Below are positions 33,605 to 42,288 of a stretch of 64,000 nucleotides of DNA, piece after piece. This DNA comes from Chryseobacterium bernardetii (GTDB taxonomy: Bacteria > Bacteroidota > Bacteroidia > Flavobacteriales > Weeksellaceae). The translations under genes were made by a program, and so were the position numbers. Within the stretch, counting starts at the first letter, position 1; every line of letters begins with the position of its first letter. The notes under the pieces were generated by a model that saw nothing but the letters and a program-made list of their open reading frames with translations, was not told the origin of the DNA and did no database searches. Where the stretch lies: NCBI RefSeq assembly GCF_003815975.1, contig NZ_CP033932.1:4197501-4261500 (forward strand), in the 5' to 3' direction.

Positions 33605-33961
33605 ATTTCAAACGGAAAAGTTACTGCTTATTTTTATCAAATTTCTAAAGAAGGAAAATACAGCAATACAACAGCTTCTATTGAATATACTGATTTAAAT
33701 GAAGTTTTAAAAGCTTTAAAAGCGCTTCAAAATGAAGTTAATAATGATATTTTAGCTAATACAGATTACCTGGAAAATAAGTTTGTAACGGTAGATGGAT
33801 TTCAGGTTGGATATTATATAGATACAGGTAATGTACATTGGTATATAAAACTTGAAAAATATGGTTCTGATGCCACATTATTTATTGATAAATATGAAGC
33901 TATTGAAACAGCTTTCAGTGAAGCTAAAAATAAAATAGACAGCCTCAAGGGAACACCATAA
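33605..33961 (+). pseudogene. Start-less remnant of a hypothetical protein gene
   Basis: The frame from 33605 stays open for 118 codons and reads like a real protein: NGKVTAYFYQISKEGKYSN, then LNEVLKALKALQNEV, VTVDGFQVGYYIDTGNVHWY and an end at SLKGTP before TAA. No ATG occurs anywhere in it, and it is preceded by an in-frame TAA at 33602. The frame upstream of that stop (DENFIKSLDQSLYCN) also reads like coding sequence. It therefore looks like a gene that has lost its 5' part and gained a nonsense codon. The J-domain gene's terminator lies directly upstream, so it is probably silent. Confidence 0.7.
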
Positions 33962-33972
33962 ATGGTTATAAA

Positions 33973-34001
33973 AAAGCGCCTCAGATTTTCTGAGGCGCTT
34001 T
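33973..34001. terminator. Bidirectional terminator before the RND pump gene end
   Basis: The 13-bp arms AAAGCGCCTCAGA and TCTGAGGCGCTTT have a 3-base loop. It lies between the remnant gene and the convergent efflux operon and ends both. Confidence 0.88.
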
Positions 34002-34027
34002 CGATTAATTAAAGGTATATGATATTT

Positions 34028-37000
34028 TTATTTGTCTAAATGCTTAGGCGTAAATCCGTCTTCATTTAATTCTCTGTGTACATAATCTGCCTTCATTTCA
34101 GCTTCGTAGTCTACTTTATTGTCTTTACCCATTCTTCTCAGGATAGAGTCAAATAGAGAGTATACTACCGGTACAATAATCAATGTAAGGAATAGAGATG
34201 ATGTTAAACCACCAATTACTACCCATGCAAGACCTTTGTTCATTTCAGCCCCGGCACCGGTTGCCAATGCGATCGGTAACATACCGAAGATCATCGCAAT
34301 GGTTGTCATCAGGATCGGACGCAGACGGGCGTGGTTAGCCTGAATTAATGCATCATGAGTGGTTGCTCCGGCTGCTTTTCTCGCATTCGTAAAGTCAACG
34401 ATCATAATCGCGTTTTTCGCTACAAGACCAATCAACATGATCATTCCAAGCATCGTGAAGATGTTCAGTGAATTAGCGGTTAAGGCAAGGATTACCATTA
34501 CCCCGATCATCGCCAACGGAATAGAGAACAATACCACGAAAGGATATACGAAACTGTCATACAATGATACCATTACAAGATATACCAATACGATAGCCGC
34601 TAATAACGCAATTCCTAAAGTACCGAAACCTTCCTGCTGGTTTTCCATATCACCACTCCAGATGTAATCTACACCAATAGGTTTTTTCCCGTTCATGAAC
34701 TTAGCAGCCCATTCGTTTGCTACGTCCCCAACCGGTCTACCTACTGCTTTCGCTCTTACTTTTACAGAAGGAGATTTATCTCTACGTTCAAGCAAACTCG
34801 GTCCTGAACCCATTTTTACTTCAGCAAACTGGCTCAAACGAACCTGCTGCCCCTGAGGATTTGTAAACATCAGGTTTTTAACATCGTCAATAGACTGTCT
34901 GTTAAGATCTCCGAAACGGATGTTAATATCATATTCGTACTCTCCTGCTCTGAATTTTCCATCTGTATTCCCGTTAAATGCAGTCTGCATTGTCTGTCCT
35001 ACACTTGAAAGGTTTAAGCCTAGAGAAGCCATTTTATCTCTGTCGATATTCACCTGTACTTCCGGATTACCAGAGTCTGTAGATAATTCTGCATCTACTG
35101 CTCCCGGAACCTTTTTCAATAGCTCAAGGATTCTTGTTGCTTCTTTTACAGCAGTTGCGTTATCAGGAGCTGTTACCACCATTTCGATCGGCGCATTTTC
35201 CGCACCCATGATACCAATTGGAGCCGTTTTAAACTCAACTCCTGTGAATTTCTCTTCTAAGGCTCTTTTTACTTTTGCAGCCTTGATGTTGGTGCTTTCA
35301 GAACGTTCAGATTTATCTGTTAAGTTCACCTGAACCTCAGACTGGTAAGTAGTTGCCTGAGCACCACCAAAACCTGTTGACTGCTGTCCGACAGTTGTAA
35401 TTAAGTCTACAACATCTTTATCATTTCTAAGATACTTCTCAACCTCTAATGTTAATTGGTTGGTCTTTTCAACGGTAGCATCTTTTGAAAGCTCCATCTG
35501 TACTAAGAACTGACCACGGTCAATCGGCGGGAAGAATTCCCCTCCAATAAATCCGAAGATTACTAAAGAGAATGAACTGATCAGAATAATAAATGTAATA
35601 ACAACAGTAGAAATTCTTCTTAGTGTTGTTTTCAGACACCATTCAAGGATATCTGTAATCCAGTGAGTAAATTTATCGATAAGTCCTTCAAACCAAAGGA
35701 TGAATTTCTCAAACCAATTTTTCCCTGTTAAATGCTCTAACTTACCGAATCTTGATGATAACCAAGGAATGATGGTAAATGAAGCTAATAATGACAGCAA
35801 CGTAGCAATAACCACCGTAACGCAGAACTGAGCCAGAATGTTCGCTACAAGACCTGAACTCATCGCAATCGGTAAGAATACCACCACAATTACCAATGTA
35901 ATCGCCGCTACGGTAAATCCAATCTCTGAAGCTCCGTCATACGCTGCCCTGATCTTGCTTTTCCCCATCTCCATGTGACGGTAGATATTCTCCAGTACCA
36001 CGATCGCGTCATCCACCAGGATACCTACCACAAGGGAAAGCCCCAGTAAACTCATCAGGTTCAAAGTATATCCCATCAGGTTCATTCCGATGAACGCTGC
36101 CACCAGTGAAGCCGGGATAGAAACCATTACAATGAATGCATTTCTGATACTGTGAAGGAACAATAGCATTACAATTGCTACCAGGATAATCGCCAAGAAT
36201 AAGTCGAAAATTACGTGGTTCGCAGATTCAAGGGTAAATTCTGTAGTATCGTTTACAATTTTTACTTTTACTCCCTGAATTTTATAAGCTTCTTCTACAG
36301 TTTTAATGGTTTTCTGAATACTTTCAGATACAGCCACTGCGTTGGCATCAGACTGCTTTTTCACCTGCATTAAGATCGTTGGGAACTGGTTGAATCTCGC
36401 TACTTTTTCAACATCTTTTTGGGAGTCAAAAACAGTGGCGATATCAGATAAACGAACCTGTGCTCCGTTTTTGTTGGAAACTACAAGGTTGTTCATTTCT
36501 TCAGTAGACTTATATTTTCCGGATAATCTGATCGTAGATTTTGTGGTTCTAGTTTTCAAGCTACCTGTAGGGAAATCTAAGTTTGAAGAAAGGATAGCCT
36601 GCTGAACATCTCCAATAGAAAGTCCGTATCCCTGCAATTTCTTTTCATCCAGATTCACCTGGATTTCTCTCTCCTGTCCACCTACAAGGTCAACCTGAGC
36701 TACTCCGTTTACACGGGAGAAAATAGGTTCAATCTTTTTATCCAGTAAGTCGTAAAGGTCTTTACTGTTTAGTTTATCCGATGAAATACTCATCGTGATA
36801 ATTGGTAAATCATCTAATGAGAATTTATTCAGTGAAGGTGCTTTTACGTCATCCGGAAGGTCTCCCAGGATAGCGTTTACCTTTCTCTGAGCATCATTCA
36901 ATGCAAAGTCAACATCGGCACCATTGTTCAGCTGAACCATGATTACGGATAAACTTTCATATGAAGAAGATTCTACTTTTTTTACGTTTTCCAAAGAACC

Positions 37001-37213
37001 TACGGCATCCTCAATCTTTCGGGTAACGGAGGTTTCCACCTCTGCGGGTGAAGCTCCCGGATACACCGTGGAAATGGTTACCATGTTGGTTTCAAACTTC
37101 GGAATCAATTCGTATCCCATGAGTGTATAACTCAGGATACCTCCCAGCGTCAGAATTGTAAATAATACAATTACCAACGAGGGCCTTTTAATCGATATTT
37201 CTGCTAACTTCAT
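34028..37213 (-). CDS. RND-family efflux pump, inner-membrane permease
   Basis: This 1061-residue AcrB-type HAE1 permease has 12 membrane helices, one near residues 10-30 and two groups near 335-540 and 870-1030. Two large periplasmic loops contain the porter regions. The TM4 motif GILVDDAIVVLENIYRHMEMG carries the Asp pair of the proton relay. FFPPIDRGQFLVQMELSKD and the C-terminal helices are also typical. It exports lipophilic drugs or other compounds as a trimer with the adaptor and channel encoded directly upstream. It is the last gene of the tetR-controlled operon, 7 bases after the adaptor gene. Confidence 0.95.
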   Translation of the reverse strand: MKLAEISIKRPSLVIVLFTILTLGGILSYTLMGYELIPKFETNMVTISTVYPGASPAEVETSVTRKIEDAVGSLENVKKVESSSYESLSVIMVQLNNGADVDFALNDAQRKVNAILGDLPDDVKAPSLNKFSLDDLPIITMSISSDKLNSKDLYDLLDKKIEPIFSRVNGVAQVDLVGGQEREIQVNLDEKKLQGYGLSIGDVQQAILSSNLDFPTGSLKTRTTKSTIRLSGKYKSTEEMNNLVVSNKNGAQVRLSDIATVFDSQKDVEKVARFNQFPTILMQVKKQSDANAVAVSESIQKTIKTVEEAYKIQGVKVKIVNDTTEFTLESANHVIFDLFLAIILVAIVMLLFLHSIRNAFIVMVSIPASLVAAFIGMNLMGYTLNLMSLLGLSLVVGILVDDAIVVLENIYRHMEMGKSKIRAAYDGASEIGFTVAAITLVIVVVFLPIAMSSGLVANILAQFCVTVVIATLLSLLASFTIIPWLSSRFGKLEHLTGKNWFEKFILWFEGLIDKFTHWITDILEWCLKTTLRRISTVVITFIILISSFSLVIFGFIGGEFFPPIDRGQFLVQMELSKDATVEKTNQLTLEVEKYLRNDKDVVDLITTVGQQSTGFGGAQATTYQSEVQVNLTDKSERSESTNIKAAKVKRALEEKFTGVEFKTAPIGIMGAENAPIEMVVTAPDNATAVKEATRILELLKKVPGAVDAELSTDSGNPEVQVNIDRDKMASLGLNLSSVGQTMQTAFNGNTDGKFRAGEYEYDINIRFGDLNRQSIDDVKNLMFTNPQGQQVRLSQFAEVKMGSGPSLLERRDKSPSVKVRAKAVGRPVGDVANEWAAKFMNGKKPIGVDYIWSGDMENQQEGFGTLGIALLAAIVLVYLVMVSLYDSFVYPFVVLFSIPLAMIGVMVILALTANSLNIFTMLGMIMLIGLVAKNAIMIVDFTNARKAAGATTHDALIQANHARLRPILMTTIAMIFGMLPIALATGAGAEMNKGLAWVVIGGLTSSLFLTLIIVPVVYSLFDSILRRMGKDNKVDYEAEMKADYVHRELNEDGFTPKHLDK

Positions 37214-37220
37214 AAATCGT

Positions 37221-38282
37221 CTACTTTATAATGTTCACTTTAGATCCGTTGTCCAGGTTGATCTGCCCGCTGGTTACTACTTGCTCACCACCATTCAGCC
37301 CGCTTAATACCTGTACTTTGTCTCCGTAAACTTTTCCAACAGTTACTTTAATCAGTTTAGCAATACCATTCTGAACCACAAATAACTGTCCTGAACTTAC
37401 TCCGTTTACAAACGCTTCAGCAGGAACTGTAAGCATATTCTGAGTTTCTGCGCCATGATTTGTTTTAAAGGTTGCAGTTGCATACATACCTGCTTTTAAA
37501 TTTCCTCTGTTCTGAACTTCAATCTCAACCGGGAAATTCAAAGAAGCATCACTTTTTGGAGCGATAAATGTAATTCTACCCACAAAAGAATCTTCCGGTA
37601 AAACGTTTACTTTAATCGGAACCTCCTGCCCTAGCTGGATTTTCCCGATCTGGCTTTCGTCCACTAAGACAGAAAGCTTTAAGCTGTTGATATTAACGAT
37701 CTCAAACATTGCTGTTCCCGGAGAAACTACTGTTCCCGGCTCAACCATTTTTTTATTGATGGTACCGCTGATTCCTGCACGGATGCTTGTATCATTTACT
37801 TTAACACCTTGTGCTCTCACAGCAGCCTGAGCATTTTTCAGCTGTAGTCTTGAATTATCAAGCTGTTGTTTAGTAACCCCACCTGTTTTATATGCATTTT
37901 CGTAACGCTGGTTGTCGATAATAGCATTTTGTAAGTTATTCTGAGCCTGGGTAACATCAACTTCGATAGCATCCCTTTTAATAGTTGCTAACACCTGACC
38001 TGCTCCTACTCTTGAACCTTCTTTCACCAAAACGCTGACAATACGTCCTGAGATCTCAGAAGACTGGTTCATTTCCTGTTTAGGAATGAAGGTACCGTTC
38101 GCAGAATAGTCTGTATCGATATTCTCTCTTGAAACCGTTACAATATTAACGTTGATTTTATCTACCTGCTTGGCAACCTCTTTTACTTCCTGAGTCTGCT
38201 TCTCTTTGTTACCTGCAATCTTGTAAGCTGCCAACCCAACCAGTACAGCTGCTACGATGATATATATTAAAGTTTTTTTCAT
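37221..38282 (-). CDS. RND efflux periplasmic adaptor (membrane fusion protein)
   Basis: The protein has 353 residues. An N-terminal signal-anchor helix (about 4-20) precedes the split biotinyl-lipoyl-like motif (SGRIVSVLVKEGSRVGAGQVLATI). A short alpha-hairpin (about 105-160), a second lipoyl half (IRAGISGTINKKMVEPGTVV) and the beta-barrel and membrane-proximal domains (GQEVPIKVNVLPED, AGMYATATF) follow. It links the RND pump with the TolC-type channel. No lipobox cysteine is present. The gene is 7 bases from the pump gene and 6 bases after the channel gene. Confidence 0.94.
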   Translation of the reverse strand: MKKTLIYIIVAAVLVGLAAYKIAGNKEKQTQEVKEVAKQVDKINVNIVTVSRENIDTDYSANGTFIPKQEMNQSSEISGRIVSVLVKEGSRVGAGQVLATIKRDAIEVDVTQAQNNLQNAIIDNQRYENAYKTGGVTKQQLDNSRLQLKNAQAAVRAQGVKVNDTSIRAGISGTINKKMVEPGTVVSPGTAMFEIVNINSLKLSVLVDESQIGKIQLGQEVPIKVNVLPEDSFVGRITFIAPKSDASLNFPVEIEVQNRGNLKAGMYATATFKTNHGAETQNMLTVPAEAFVNGVSSGQLFVVQNGIAKLIKVTVGKVYGDKVQVLSGLNGGEQVVTSGQINLDNGSKVNIIK

Positions 38283-38288
38283 TGCTTA

Positions 38289-39656
38289 TTATGGGTTTTG
38301 TAGTGTGTTTAATTCTCCTTTTGCTTTAATTACTTTGATTTCAGCCTGCTTATAGTCCAGTAATGCATTTGCATAATTCTGTTTAGCCTGCGTCAGAGCA
38401 TTTTCAGTATCCAATACTTCTGTAAGTGTTGCTAAACCATACTGATAGTTAGACTGAGTATTTTTCTGTACTTTTTCTGCCAGGTCCACATTATCTTTCA
38501 TGCTTTGAATATTGATTATTGCATTCTCCATATTGGAAACTGCATTTTTATAATCTAAACTCAAGTTCAGTTTTTGGTTCTGTATATCCTGATCCAGATC
38601 CTGAATATCGATTTCCGCCTGTTGAATCTGAGCTTTGGTAGCCCCTCCCATAAAAATCGGAATTTTAATCGCTAAACCAATGGAAGCATAGTCTCCCCAG
38701 TTCGTTCCCTGGCTTGATCCCGTAGCATAAGGAAACTTATTCCCTAGTCCCTGCCAACCGTAGTTTGCAGAAAGTCCTACCGTAGGATAAAGATTGGCAA
38801 TAGTTGCTTTTTTGCTATATTCCAGAAGCTCTCTTTGTTTATTTAAAACTTTCAATTCAGAACGCGTCTCCAGATTTACATTGCTATCCAATAGCTGTGG
38901 ATTCGGTACAATTGTTTTTTCTTCAAGTTCAATAGGGGTATCAATAGGAATTCCCATATAGAATTTCAGTGAATTTTTTGAAACTTCAACAGCATTAATT
39001 AATTGCTGCTTGTTTGAACCGATATTAGTAAGCTGAACATTGGTACGATCCAGGTCAATTGGCTTAGCAAGGCCATTATCTACCAAACTTTTGATGACGT
39101 TTCTTACCCTTTCCGTATTGGCATAGCTCTCTTCCACCGTTTTAAGATTCTCTTCCTGTACGAACACCTGATAATATGCAGTAGCAACATTCTCAATAAT
39201 CTGCTCGTTGGTTAAATCCGAATTTAAAAGATAAAATTCTCTTGTAGATTTTGCTGCTTTAAGACCAATAAAAACTCTCTGATCAAAAACGTTCTGATTA
39301 AGAGTTACTACGTTTACAGATTGCCATTTTGTTCCAAAAGCAACAGGGATCAATTCACCAGGTTTACCTAAAATCTCCCCGGGAAGAACAGATTTTTGCA
39401 AAATAGGATTGTACGTATTGCTTATTGTTGCACTGATCTGAGGGAGAGCGCCGGCTCTGGCCTCATCAATCTTGTATTCGGCTTTTTTGACCTGTAAAGC
39501 AGCTTTTTTAGCTTCTGCCTTATTCTGGAGGGCCTGTTTGATTGCTTCCTGCAGGGAAACCTGCTGCTGGGCAGACACCAATGAAAAACCGAAAATCATA
39601 AATGCTGAAGCTATCCCAATTTTTAGCTTTGTAGCAGTTATACGTTTTCTATTCAT
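38289..39656 (-). CDS. TolC-family outer-membrane efflux channel
   Basis: The protein has 455 residues. A signal peptide (cleavage after the hydrophobic stretch ending in SLVSA near residue 29) precedes QQQVSLQEAIKQALQNK. Long helices contain VKKAEYKIDEARAGALPQISATIS and the second repeat (VQKNTQSNYQYGLATLTEVLDTENALTQAKQNY). This is the TolC/OEP fold with two repeats. It is the first structural gene of the efflux operon, 87 bases after tetR and on the same strand, and it forms the exit duct for the RND pump. Confidence 0.94.
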   Translation of the reverse strand: MNRKRITATKLKIGIASAFMIFGFSLVSAQQQVSLQEAIKQALQNKAEAKKAALQVKKAEYKIDEARAGALPQISATISNTYNPILQKSVLPGEILGKPGELIPVAFGTKWQSVNVVTLNQNVFDQRVFIGLKAAKSTREFYLLNSDLTNEQIIENVATAYYQVFVQEENLKTVEESYANTERVRNVIKSLVDNGLAKPIDLDRTNVQLTNIGSNKQQLINAVEVSKNSLKFYMGIPIDTPIELEEKTIVPNPQLLDSNVNLETRSELKVLNKQRELLEYSKKATIANLYPTVGLSANYGWQGLGNKFPYATGSSQGTNWGDYASIGLAIKIPIFMGGATKAQIQQAEIDIQDLDQDIQNQKLNLSLDYKNAVSNMENAIINIQSMKDNVDLAEKVQKNTQSNYQYGLATLTEVLDTENALTQAKQNYANALLDYKQAEIKVIKAKGELNTLQNP

Positions 39657-39743
39657 AATTTTATACTTCGTTTATTTTTTTAATTCTTATCCTTGTTTTT
39701 ATTTCTAACTGACGAATCATTTTAAGAAATACTTTAGATTTTT

Positions 39744-40337
39744 TTAATTTTTAAATAACATATTAATGATGATCTCTTTTCTTTCCGAAATAATCTTATC
39801 ATATTGCTCATCATTAATCAGAAGATTCTCCATAAATAATGGTCTTATGGCACTTGGAAACACCAATAAGGAAACCATATTCAGAATGAACTGAACAGGA
39901 GCCATTTTTTCTATATTTCCCAGCTCCATTTCCTCTTTAATATCTTCATATAACTTATCTAAAATATCTTCTTCAATTTCCCTGTGGTGGCACGTTCCTT
40001 TATTAATCTGTGATACAATATAAGTTTCCAGATACGGATATTGAAGACTCGTAGAAAGGCTGCTTTCTATAAACTTACTGATCTTCTCTTTGAACGGAAG
40101 ATCTGAATTCTGAATGATCTTTGATTTTTCCTGCTCTACTTTCTGTGCTTCATCAAAGATGATCTGAATTAGTTTGTCTCTTGACCGGAAGTAATAATTA
40201 ATAAGAGTTCTATTTACACCTGCTTCATCTGCAATCTCCTGTGTAGTAGCATCAAATTTTCCTTTCACAAAGAATAATTTCTTCGCTGTCTCCTTAATCA
40301 ATTCCTGTGTTTGGTCTTTTTTTGCTTGATTTGACAT
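39744..40337 (-). CDS. TetR-family repressor of the efflux operon
   Basis: The start at 40337 gives 197 residues. The frame is open 26 codons further, but those codons cover the promoter and operators. The N-terminal HTH is clear: LIKETAKKLFFVKGKFDATTQEIADEAGVNRTLINYYFRSRDKL. The C-terminal ligand-binding half is variable. TetR regulators next to RND operons repress them until an inducer binds. Two copies of a TTGTTAAACAA palindrome bracket its promoter, which supports autoregulation. The efflux genes follow on the same strand. Confidence 0.9.
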   Translation of the reverse strand: MSNQAKKDQTQELIKETAKKLFFVKGKFDATTQEIADEAGVNRTLINYYFRSRDKLIQIIFDEAQKVEQEKSKIIQNSDLPFKEKISKFIESSLSTSLQYPYLETYIVSQINKGTCHHREIEEDILDKLYEDIKEEMELGNIEKMAPVQFILNMVSLLVFPSAIRPLFMENLLINDEQYDKIISERKEIIINMLFKN

Positions 40338-40338
40338 T

Positions 40339-40351
40339 TTTGTTAAACAAA
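40339..40351. promoter_or_regulatory. TetR operator 2, next to the start codon
   Basis: TTTGTTAAACAAA is an odd-centred palindrome two bases before the tetR ATG and downstream of the promoter. It shares TTGTTAAACAA with the copy at 40390-40400. A repressor bound here would block RNA polymerase progress or translation. Confidence 0.6.
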
Positions 40352-40357
40352 TTTGTG

Positions 40358-40388
40358 CAAATTTAAATGGAATTTTGTTTTTGACAAA
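40358..40388 (-). promoter_or_regulatory. Promoter of tetR (perfect Bacteroidetes consensus)
   Basis: On the minus strand, TTTG (40388-40385) is followed after exactly 19 bases by TAAATTTG (40365-40358). This is the full -33/-7 consensus. It lies between two operator palindromes. Confidence 0.78.
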
Positions 40389-40389
40389 A

Positions 40390-40400
40390 TTGTTAAACAA
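40390..40400. promoter_or_regulatory. TetR operator 1, just upstream of the -33 box
   Basis: TTGTTAAACAA, identical to the core of the other palindrome, starts one base upstream of the -33 element. A dimer on each site would sandwich the promoter. Confidence 0.6.
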
Positions 40401-40532
40401 AAAAATTAAACACAATTATTATGATTTACATCAGGTTTCAGTAATAAAGTTTGGAATTTTAAAATGGATTATTAGAACAGGGTATACCCTTGAGATCCTA
40501 TTGTAAAGCAATGTAGAAATAGATATCAATAA

Positions 40533-40560
40533 AAAAAGAGCAGAAAATTCTGCTCTTTTT
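40533..40560. terminator. Terminator after the CvfB-like gene
   Basis: The 11-bp arms AAAAAGAGCAG and CTGCTCTTTTT have a 6-base loop and a T run on both strands. It ends the CvfB-like gene on the minus strand. Confidence 0.85.
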
Positions 40561-40563
40561 ATT

Positions 40564-41391
40564 TTATAATAATTTTATTTTGTCGTCTGAGATATCGATG
40601 ATTTTATCTTTATAAAGTCCGCCAATAGCTTTCTTGAAGTTCTTTTTACTCATCTGAAGCTCATCTTTGATCTCTTCAGGAGTAGATTTGTCTGAAACAT
40701 ACAGAAGTCCGTAATTCTCTTCCAGCTTGTCTAAAATCTTTTGTTTGAACTCATCAATGTTTTCAAATCCTTCCGGTTGTAGGGAAACGTCTATTTTCCC
40801 GTCTTCACGAATGGCTTTGATATATCCTTTCTCTTCAGACAATGGATACAACTTCTTGAAAACATCGGAAGCATATATCAAACCGATATATTTTTTATTG
40901 ATAACCACATTCCATCCCAGCTCACTTTCATTCATCATGATAAGATCTACCTTATCTCCTTTTTTAAACGGAAGATCCTGATATTGCGGATTTCGTTTAA
41001 ATTTAGTGGTTCCGGTAATCAGTTCCATATCTTCGTCTACATAAAGATAAACCAGGTATCTTTTCCCTTCAATAATCTTGGTTTTCTGTTGTTTGTATGG
41101 AACAAACAGATCCTTAATAATTCCCCAATCCATAAAAGCACCGCTTGGAAGGCTCTGTACACAGCTCATTACCGCAAACTCACCCACTTCTGCCAACGGA
41201 ATTTCAGTGGTAGCTTTCAGTTTATCATCATCCTGATATACAAAAACCTCAATATATTCTCCAACTTCCTGTTCTTCACGAATGAAAATTTTAGGAAGAA
41301 AAGCTTTTTCACCGGATTCTTCGTCTATTAAGATCCATCCTGAATTGAGTTTTTCTGAAATTTGTAAATTTTGAGTTTTTCCGAGTTGCAT
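40564..41391 (-). CDS. CvfB-like S1 RNA-binding protein
   Basis: The protein has 275 residues in several S1-like beta barrels and a C-terminal winged helix. It has QLGKTQNLQISEKLNSGWIL, then EVGEYIEVFVYQDDDKLKATTE, KATTEIPLAEVGEFAVM and FMDWGIIKDLFVP. The end is LYVSDKSTPEEIKDELQMSKKNFKKAIGGLYKD, a winged-helix type segment. This is the layout of CvfB, an RNA-binding regulator of virulence genes in Gram-positive bacteria that is also common in Bacteroidetes. It is cytoplasmic, with no operon partners. Confidence 0.88.
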   Translation of the reverse strand: MQLGKTQNLQISEKLNSGWILIDEESGEKAFLPKIFIREEQEVGEYIEVFVYQDDDKLKATTEIPLAEVGEFAVMSCVQSLPSGAFMDWGIIKDLFVPYKQQKTKIIEGKRYLVYLYVDEDMELITGTTKFKRNPQYQDLPFKKGDKVDLIMMNESELGWNVVINKKYIGLIYASDVFKKLYPLSEEKGYIKAIREDGKIDVSLQPEGFENIDEFKQKILDKLEENYGLLYVSDKSTPEEIKDELQMSKKNFKKAIGGLYKDKIIDISDDKIKLL

Positions 41392-41493
41392 TGATGATAA
41401 AATTAGCTGACAAAGGTACGGAAATTTGAAGATTATAACCTAGTGAATACTTTTAAGAATCATTTTTACCGTTATAAAAGCATTTAAAACCTG

Positions 41494-41501
41494 TACATTT
41501 G
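41494..41501 (+). promoter_or_regulatory. -7 box of the outer-membrane-like gene
   Basis: TACATTTG matches TAnnTTTG 19 bases before the start at 41520. It also shows that the in-frame upstream ATG at 41499 is within the promoter and not the true start. Confidence 0.5.
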
Positions 41502-41519
41502 TATAGAAAAAACAAAAAT

Positions 41520-41966
41520 ATGAGAAAATATTTTGTCACAGCATTTCTTCTTTTCGCCTTTACTTCAAACGCTCAGCTATTGGATAAAACAGCCATTAAC
41601 ATAGCCTACCGCTATACAGGAAGAAATGTTTTACAGGCCGGAATGGAATTCAGATTTGGAGAATCCGCTTATAAATCTGTAATTATAGGACCTTCTGTCC
41701 TGTACACACGCATCAATGAAAACAATAAATTCATTCCGGAAGCGAATGTTTATTATATCAATAATGCATTATTATATGGTGCTTCTATTAATCAATATGC
41801 AATAGAACCCAGAATTGGTATTTCATTACTAAATGCTTTATTTCTAAATACAGGATATTCTTTTCCTATACACAAAGAAAAATATTTTAGAGGAATAACA
41901 TTCGGAATTCAATTTAATATTGCACCTAATAACTCGAAATTTTATGATAAAATGAAAATCATGTAG
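41520..41966 (+). CDS. Small secreted beta-barrel-like protein
   Basis: The start at 41520 gives 148 residues. The signal peptide (MRKYFVTAFLLFAFTSNAQ) is clear. The mature part alternates short beta strands and turns (AYRYTGRNVLQAGMEFRFG, VIIGPSVLYTRI, YINNALLYGA, FRGITFGIQFNI), the style of outer-membrane beta-barrel or outer-membrane-associated proteins of Bacteroidetes. No named family is recognised. It is a single-gene unit facing away from the CvfB-like gene. Confidence 0.72.
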   Translation: MRKYFVTAFLLFAFTSNAQLLDKTAINIAYRYTGRNVLQAGMEFRFGESAYKSVIIGPSVLYTRINENNKFIPEANVYYINNALLYGASINQYAIEPRIGISLLNALFLNTGYSFPIHKEKYFRGITFGIQFNIAPNNSKFYDKMKIM

Positions 41967-42014
41967 GAACACTTTCAATATATTTTCCTTTTTACTATTC
42001 TATGCTTCAAGGTG

Positions 42015-42187
42015 GTTTAAAATTATTGCATTCGTGGCATTATAGACATATTTTAGCAGAGTACAATTTTATCGGAGATAAAATCTTTGCGCCTTAAACA
42101 TCATACTATTAAAATTTTGTACTTTGTGACTCCAACAAATAAAAATTGCCATCATTGAGATTGCTTCACTTTGCCCGCAATGACTAA
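42015..42187 (+). repeat. Dispersed long repeat, copy A
   Basis: The copy begins with TTTAAAATTATTGCATTCGT, passes through GATAAAATCTTTGCGCCTTA and CCAACAAATAAA, and ends with GCAATGACTAAA. The whole segment aligns with the reverse complement of 45801-45977. It holds no open frame and occupies most of the 41967-42288 gap. Confidence 0.72.
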
Positions 42188-42226
42188 AATACCGATAGAG
42201 CTAAGGATATAGTTAAGGATAAACAA

Positions 42227-42256
42227 AAAAGAGAAGCAATTGCTTGCTCCTCTTTT
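42227..42256 (-). terminator. Terminator after lpdA with GCAA tetraloop
   Basis: On the minus strand, AAAAGAGGAGCAA pairs with TTGCTTCTCTTTT (one G-T pair) around a GCAA tetraloop, followed by TT. It ends the lipoamide dehydrogenase transcript. Confidence 0.8.
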
Positions 42257-42288
42257 ACTATTTAAATGATTAAATCTTTAATCAGATA

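Noticed and set aside
34920..35333. A plus-strand frame inside the RND permease gene
   Set aside because: It is an antisense shadow created by codon bias of the permease. It has no motif or own promoter.
40338..40415. N-terminal extension of the TetR protein
   Set aside because: It covers a consensus promoter and both operator palindromes, and the HTH begins normally from the ATG at 40337.
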